The notes under the pieces are model-generated. The model ran no database searches and had not been told where the DNA came from. It saw nothing but the letters and a program-made list of their open reading frames with translations. Below, piece after piece: positions 59,787 through 64,000 of a stretch of DNA of 64,000 nt. Both the position numbers and the translations under genes were made by a program. How positions within the stretch are numbered: position 1 is the stretch's first letter; the number at the start of each line of letters is the position of its first letter. This DNA is from Segatella copri (GTDB lineage: Bacteria; Bacteroidota; Bacteroidia; Bacteroidales; Bacteroidaceae), in assembly GCF_949820605.1 (NCBI RefSeq), contig NZ_CATKVU010000006.1:1100501-1164500 (forward strand), in the 5' to 3' direction.

Positions 59787-61757
59787 ATGGAAGAGAAACT
59801 ATTGCAGATGAAGAGCTTGGTTGAAAGACTCAACCAAGCTTCGGATAGTTATTATAACGGAAAAGGCGAACTCATGACCGACTATGAGTGGGACGCCCTT
59901 TTCGACCAGCTCAAGAGATTGGAAGAGGAAACAGGCGAAATTCTGCCTGACTCCCCTACTAATCGCGTGTCAGAAGATTCTATCGTAGGAAAGAAAGAGG
60001 AGCATGAATTTGCCGCCCTCTCTCTGGCAAAGACCAAACAGGTAAGTGATCTTGTAAAATGGGCAGAAGACCGCCCTATCTGGATTTCATGGAAACTGGA
60101 CGGACTGACCCTCGTAGTAACCTATGACGGCGGAAAACTCACCAAAATCGTTACCCGCGGGAACGGACACATCGGCACCAACATTACCCACTTGGCTCCA
60201 GCCATTTCAGGCATTCCTGCTACCATTTCAGAGAAAGGACATCTTGTAGTAAGAGGAGAAGCCGTCATTTCGTATACTGATTTCGAACAGTTCATCATCG
60301 AAAGCGAAGGCGATTACGCCAATCCACGCAACCTCGCTTCAGGTTCACTCACACTGAAAGATATTGAAGAGGTGAAGCAGCGCCACATCCAATGGATTCC
60401 GTTCACCCTGGTTTATACTGAGCGGGAACTTACCTCATGGGGCGAACGCATGCAGATGCTGAAAGACCTGGGGATGAATCCTGTAGAACGTGAACGTATT
60501 GACCACCCTACCACAGAAAATATCCAGCTGGAAATAGACAAGTTTACGGAGAAGGTGACAAGCAAGAAGAATCCTTTCCCGGTAGACGGACTGGTGATTT
60601 GCTACGATGATACGGTTTATGCAGCTACCGGTTCGGTTACAGGGCATCACGCAACGAGGGCAGGATTTGCCTTTAAATGGCAAGATGAACATGCTGACAC
60701 CGTACTCGACCACATCGAATGGTCGTGCGCAGCCAGCACCATTACGCCTGTAGCAGTGTTCAAACCGGTAGAACTTGAAGGAACCACCGTGCAGCGTGCC
60801 TCGCTCTGCAATGTAAGCGAATGCGAGCGTCTGGGCATTGGCGACAAGGGAACCAGACTACAGGTCATCAAGGCCAATAAGATTATCCCGAAGGTAATCA
60901 ATATTACAGAGGTTGTGGGGAGTTTTGTCATTCCCAACGAATGTCCGGTCTGCCATGCGCCAGCCGTAGTGCGCGAGAGTGAGAGCGGCACCAAGACTCT
61001 CCATTGCACCAATGCAGCCTGCCCAGCCAAACAACTTAAGAAATTTGCCCGCTTCGTCAGCAAGGAAGGAATCAATATTGACGGAATCTCAGAACAGACA
61101 GTCTGGAAATTCATCAATCATGGTTTTATCAGGGAATATGCAGATTTCTACAAACTGAAGAATTATGCGTTCGAGATTTCCTGTTTTGAAGGATTTGGCA
61201 AGAAGAGCGTAAGCAATCTTCTGGAGAGTGTAGAGAAAAGCCGCCATACTGACGGCCGTCATCTGCTCTACGCCTTGAATATTCCGCTCTGCGGCGGCGA
61301 TGTGGCTAAAAAACTGCTCAGCCGTTACAAGGTGAAGGAACTGATAGAAACGGCGCGCCTGAGCATGTTTGATGATGAGTTTGCAAGCATCGATGGTATT
61401 GGACCTGAAAAGAGTGCCAAGTTTATCGCCTGGTTCAAGGATGATGTTCATTTCCAGCATGTGCAGCATCTGCTGTCTGAGCTGATTATCGAGGAGCAGG
61501 AGCCTGTAGAAATGGGAAATAAATGCCAAGGGCTGACTTTCGTCGTAACCGGAGATGTACATCATTACAAGAACCGCAACGAGCTGAAGGCTTATATTGA
61601 AAGCCAGGGAGGCAAGGTTACGGGAAGCGTGAGCAAGAGTACTAACTTCCTGATTAACAACGATGCAGCTTCGCAGAGTTCGAAGAACAAGAAAGCCCAT
61701 GAACTCAATATTCCAATCATTACTGAGGATGAGTTCATTGAAAGGTTTCAGGAGTAA
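59787..61757 (+). CDS. ligA: Divergent NAD-dependent DNA ligase
   Basis: 656 aa. Domains in order: Ia (1-70), adenylation with WKLDGL (catalytic Lys in K-x-D-G), GNGHIGTNITHL, ANPRNLASGSL, FPVDGLVI and FKWQD, OB fold (ITPVAVFKPVELEGTTV), C4 zinc finger (CPVCHAPAVV and CTNAACPAK), HhH (about 480-560), BRCT (about 575-656). Compared with standard LigA, several signatures are changed: CELK is ISWK, RGDG is RGNG, and P-R-W-A before the OB fold is T-R-A-G. It is probably still active but likely a second, accessory ligase. Confidence 0.88.
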   Translation: MEEKLLQMKSLVERLNQASDSYYNGKGELMTDYEWDALFDQLKRLEEETGEILPDSPTNRVSEDSIVGKKEEHEFAALSLAKTKQVSDLVKWAEDRPIWISWKLDGLTLVVTYDGGKLTKIVTRGNGHIGTNITHLAPAISGIPATISEKGHLVVRGEAVISYTDFEQFIIESEGDYANPRNLASGSLTLKDIEEVKQRHIQWIPFTLVYTERELTSWGERMQMLKDLGMNPVERERIDHPTTENIQLEIDKFTEKVTSKKNPFPVDGLVICYDDTVYAATGSVTGHHATRAGFAFKWQDEHADTVLDHIEWSCAASTITPVAVFKPVELEGTTVQRASLCNVSECERLGIGDKGTRLQVIKANKIIPKVINITEVVGSFVIPNECPVCHAPAVVRESESGTKTLHCTNAACPAKQLKKFARFVSKEGINIDGISEQTVWKFINHGFIREYADFYKLKNYAFEISCFEGFGKKSVSNLLESVEKSRHTDGRHLLYALNIPLCGGDVAKKLLSRYKVKELIETARLSMFDDEFASIDGIGPEKSAKFIAWFKDDVHFQHVQHLLSELIIEEQEPVEMGNKCQGLTFVVTGDVHHYKNRNELKAYIESQGGKVTGSVSKSTNFLINNDAASQSSKNKKAHELNIPIITEDEFIERFQE

Positions 61758-61778
61758 ACAAGTGAATTAAGCGAAATA

Positions 61779-61824
61779 AAAAGCGAAAGCCAGATTCCGG
61801 ATTACGGACTTGGCTTTCGCTTTT
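61779..61824. terminator. Bidirectional terminator between ligA and the serpin gene
   Basis: AAAAGCGAAAGCCA (61779-61792) / TGGCTTTCGCTTTT (61811-61824); T tract on both strands. Confidence 0.92.
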
Positions 61825-61855
61825 CTAGTTTTAAGAACCTGCAAATTCTCTGTTA

Positions 61856-63148
61856 TTATTCTCCCAGGAACTGACCCATGAAGAGAATGGCTCCACTGTT
61901 ACGTTCGGTAATGAAATAAACGAATGGGCGGTTGGCATGAAATTCTACATGCTTCATCTCGTGAGGACCCAGCGAGGTCAGCATCACAGCAGCTGTTACG
62001 GCAGCAGCCTTTGTTCCACGCTCGCTTACCTCAATCTTAGCCTTCTGCAACATCTTCGATACGTAGAAACTGCCATTGGCAAAACGGCTGAAATCTGCCG
62101 TGCCTGGCTGGAAGATGCTTGGAGCTCCCAATTTACTGATAATCTGGTTGAGCGACAAATCCATCTCTGTGGTAAACTTAGGGAATTTTAAATCTACCTG
62201 GCAACGTTCCATGTCATTACTCAACTTCTGAAGTTTATCAGCATCCATCTCCTTCATCACCTCGCTGATGCTCTTGCCAGCCTTAGGAAGAAGAACGGTC
62301 ATCTGATAACTTCCATTTCCGTATGGCAGCTCTACAGCCTGCAACATATCATTTTCAGTATAGGCAAACTTCTTGTTCTGGTGCATCATGTTCACCTTCT
62401 TAATATCGCGGGTGTAACCGCTGAAGTTCTCGAGTCTAGTGTTCTTCGCATCAAACTTCTCCTGCCAAATTCCATTAAAATAAATAGCATTCAGAAGGTA
62501 AGAAACGGCTGCAGGGTCTACCTGGTCGATGATGCTAGGAATCATTCCTTTAGTCTGCTTCTTGCACCAGTCATTAATGCGAGTGGCAGATTTAGGAGAG
62601 GTAAAGTCCATGCTCTCCACGCCAGCCTGATAAGAATCGGCTACGGTGTGAGCGAAATCGCTGTTCAATGTGAAATTCTTGTTGATAGCGATAAAGTTGG
62701 CAATGTTTACGGTTGTCTGCTTGTCGAGCTTGCCAGCCGAAAGCATCAGCGCCTTATAACAGTCGTTGAGTTCCTTCACGCTCACGCTCTCGCAACCGAT
62801 TGCCTTCAGAATCTCCTGCTGAGTCTGGCCGTCGGCACCATTGGCAAGCATTCCCATCAGATAGGCGATGCTCATCGGCGAAACCACCTCAGAATCCATG
62901 CCGCTGATCTGTTGATAGAGCTTGAAAGCGAAATCATTATTCTTCTTCACGATGTTCTGCTGAGCCTCTGAGAGGATAAGATAACTCTCGTCCATTTTCT
63001 CATCTGCTGACGGACGGGCAGCCTCTGCCTCCGTTATCTTCTCAGCCTTTGTTGCGTTCTCATTCTGTGCATTCTTGCTTGAGCTGCAAGAAGTCATTGC
63101 CATTGCGGCTGAAGCTAAAATAGCTGCACTAAATACTGTCTTATTCAT
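61856..63148 (-). CDS. Serpin (serine protease inhibitor) lipoprotein
   Basis: 430 aa. Signal and lipobox (AAILASAAMAMTSCSSSK), then a Glu/Ala-rich linker (about 25-60) and a full serpin domain: FAFKLYQQI, VVSPMSIAYLMGML, VNIANFIAINK, LLNAIYFNGIW, VELPYGNGSYQMTVLLPK. The reactive loop is hinge SERGTKAAAVTAAVML followed by TSLGPHEMKHVEFHANRPFV; the hinge residues (E-x-G-T-x-A-A-A) are those of inhibitory serpins. Surface or periplasmic; likely targets host or phage/rival proteases. Predicted P1 around the M-L-T-S region, uncertain. Confidence 0.92.
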   Translation of the reverse strand: MNKTVFSAAILASAAMAMTSCSSSKNAQNENATKAEKITEAEAARPSADEKMDESYLILSEAQQNIVKKNNDFAFKLYQQISGMDSEVVSPMSIAYLMGMLANGADGQTQQEILKAIGCESVSVKELNDCYKALMLSAGKLDKQTTVNIANFIAINKNFTLNSDFAHTVADSYQAGVESMDFTSPKSATRINDWCKKQTKGMIPSIIDQVDPAAVSYLLNAIYFNGIWQEKFDAKNTRLENFSGYTRDIKKVNMMHQNKKFAYTENDMLQAVELPYGNGSYQMTVLLPKAGKSISEVMKEMDADKLQKLSNDMERCQVDLKFPKFTTEMDLSLNQIISKLGAPSIFQPGTADFSRFANGSFYVSKMLQKAKIEVSERGTKAAAVTAAVMLTSLGPHEMKHVEFHANRPFVYFITERNSGAILFMGQFLGE

Positions 63149-63349
63149 ATTTCTCTAATTTTTTTGTTCATTTTAATGACTCAACGCTCCTGAGGCCAAA
63201 GGGACTGTTCCTCTTTAACAGGCTATTCCCGAATCGGAATCTGAATCGTGAGTTCTGAAGATAAAATGAAAAATCGGCTAATCCTTGCACGGGAAAAGCC
63301 GATTTTACTATTTCTTAACAGAAAATATCTTTGTTCTTAACAAAAAAAA
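63149..63349. terminator. Gap with a terminator for the ATP-grasp-like gene
   Basis: AAAATCGGCT (63270-63279) / AGCCGATTTT (63297-63306); on the minus strand followed by TCATTTT. No gene in the gap. Confidence 0.8.
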
Positions 63350-64000
63350 TCAATGCAGCGGTGCCTCTTCAGAAGGTCTGCCAGGCTTTATTCTGAGATG
63401 ATATCTGTTTCCATCATATTCCACGCGCATGATGTTCGTCCTATTGGTCTTCATCTCATCGCTCGAATTAGCCACAAGATGTTCGTATAGATCTATTGCC
63501 ACATGACCCATCGTTCTGCGCAGATTGATTTCGATGCAAGGCACCACGCCCAGTCCGGTTCTGTTTACGTCCTCACCTTCCTGATTCAGCACAGCCTCGC
63601 AGAATTCATCCTTCTCCCCTTTCGTGCAGATCATCATGTCAACGCCGAACGGACCACTGTAAATATCCTTCAGCGCCGGCTCCATTACCTCGATGATGCG
63701 CTGTCTGATTCCGGCAAGCTGAGCCTCGCTAATGAGCGGTTTCATCATTTCCACCTTATCATCTTCAGAGCAGAGCACATTGCCCGAATAGGCGTTCTTG
63801 ATAGTATCGAAGAGCGAAAGACCGCGATAGAGCACCTTGCCATCTTTCATTTCAAACTCCATGGCGAAATCTCTCACCTTATTATATAAGGGTTCTACAG
63901 TTACGCCGCCCTGATGATAAATCATGTTTGCCACCCATCTTTCGAAGGAAGGATAATCTCCGGCTGTTCTGAAGTCCTCAGCACTCACATATTTCACACC
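63350..64000 (-). CDS. ATP-grasp-like protein (N-terminus off the window)
   Basis: 217 codons visible, stop at 63350-63352; the frame stays open through the window edge, so the start is outside. Visible features: WVANMIYHQGGVTVEPL, MEFEMKDGKVLYRGLSLF, a long helical part, FGVDMMICTKGE and VPCIEINLRRTMGHVA. The E-I-N with R-R and G-H after it fits the C-terminal Mg/ATP motif of ATP-grasp enzymes. Substrate unknown. Confidence 0.6.
   Translation of the reverse strand, partial: GVKYVSAEDFRTAGDYPSFERWVANMIYHQGGVTVEPLYNKVRDFAMEFEMKDGKVLYRGLSLFDTIKNAYSGNVLCSEDDKVEMMKPLISEAQLAGIRQRIIEVMEPALKDIYSGPFGVDMMICTKGEKDEFCEAVLNQEGEDVNRTGLGVVPCIEINLRRTMGHVAIDLYEHLVANSSDEMKTNRTNIMRVEYDGNRYHLRIKPGRPSEEAPLH

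Noticed and set aside
1..64000. tRNA, rRNA and transposase genes
   Set aside because: I looked for T-loop (GTTCRA) plus acceptor patterns and for known transposase motifs and found none that held up.

Overview
The window reads as chromosome of a gut Bacteroidales bacterium, most likely Prevotella/Segatella (the S. copri group). Reasons: promoters use the Bacteroidetes -7 box TAnnTTTG (more than 20 copies in front of genes); most start regions are AT-rich with weak ribosome binding sites; and the gene content is typical of the group (PPi-dependent phosphofructokinase, golvesin-domain amidase, YgiQ radical SAM, DUF4248, 'smalltalk' protein, OmpP1/FadL-type porin, long-form HisG). Genus level is an inference. 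I saw no rRNA, tRNA, CRISPR array or transposase.

Layout. 1-6.6 kb is an accessory island, all on the minus strand: a 463-aa protein with a HIRAN-like start and a 154-aa partner, then a 131-aa protein, an iteron/AT-rich/iteron element (3606-3764), a DUF3987-type ATPase, a CHC2/TOPRIM primase-like protein, DUF4248, a 62-aa lipoprotein and an HU-like protein cut by the window edge. 7.1-13.4 kb is a heavy-metal efflux operon (His-rich protein, adaptor, RND pump, TolC-type channel). 13.6-33 kb is housekeeping: DsbD, a porin, a Tyr/Gly-rich secreted protein, PrmA, GH25 lysozyme, Pfp, an acyltransferase, a golvesin amidase, YgiQ, hisGDC and an MltF-like lytic transglycosylase.

34-40.5 kb is a second, AT-rich accessory island: a KilA-N protein, an amidase remnant, a second iteron/AT-rich/iteron element (36003-36159), an HU-like protein with an RNA-switch-like leader, a 31-aa smalltalk protein, two further clusters of the same GGTCATTAAGG iterons, and a three-gene operon of winged-helix regulator, AbiEii-like nucleotidyltransferase and metallophosphoesterase. 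40.6-64 kb is again mostly core: rhodanese, SlyD, AroC, Nth, Skp-like chaperone, PepD, ECF sigma factor, HtpG, SdaA, cyclophilin, a WecB-like epimerase with a substituted active site, SPFH/NfeD pair, M48 protease, His-rich CobW GTPase, GNAT, a divergent NAD ligase, a serpin and a truncated ATP-grasp-like gene.

The most interesting part is that the two accessory islands share a module (HU-like protein plus small membrane lipoprotein plus a two-armed iteron element around an AT palindrome, with an identical GTGACATTTA inside the right arm). The islands carry different iteron sequences. This looks like related replicon-like or satellite-like elements at different stages of decay. The regulator/nucleotidyltransferase/phosphoesterase operon, bracketed by the same iterons, is the best candidate for an undescribed defence or toxin-antitoxin variant.
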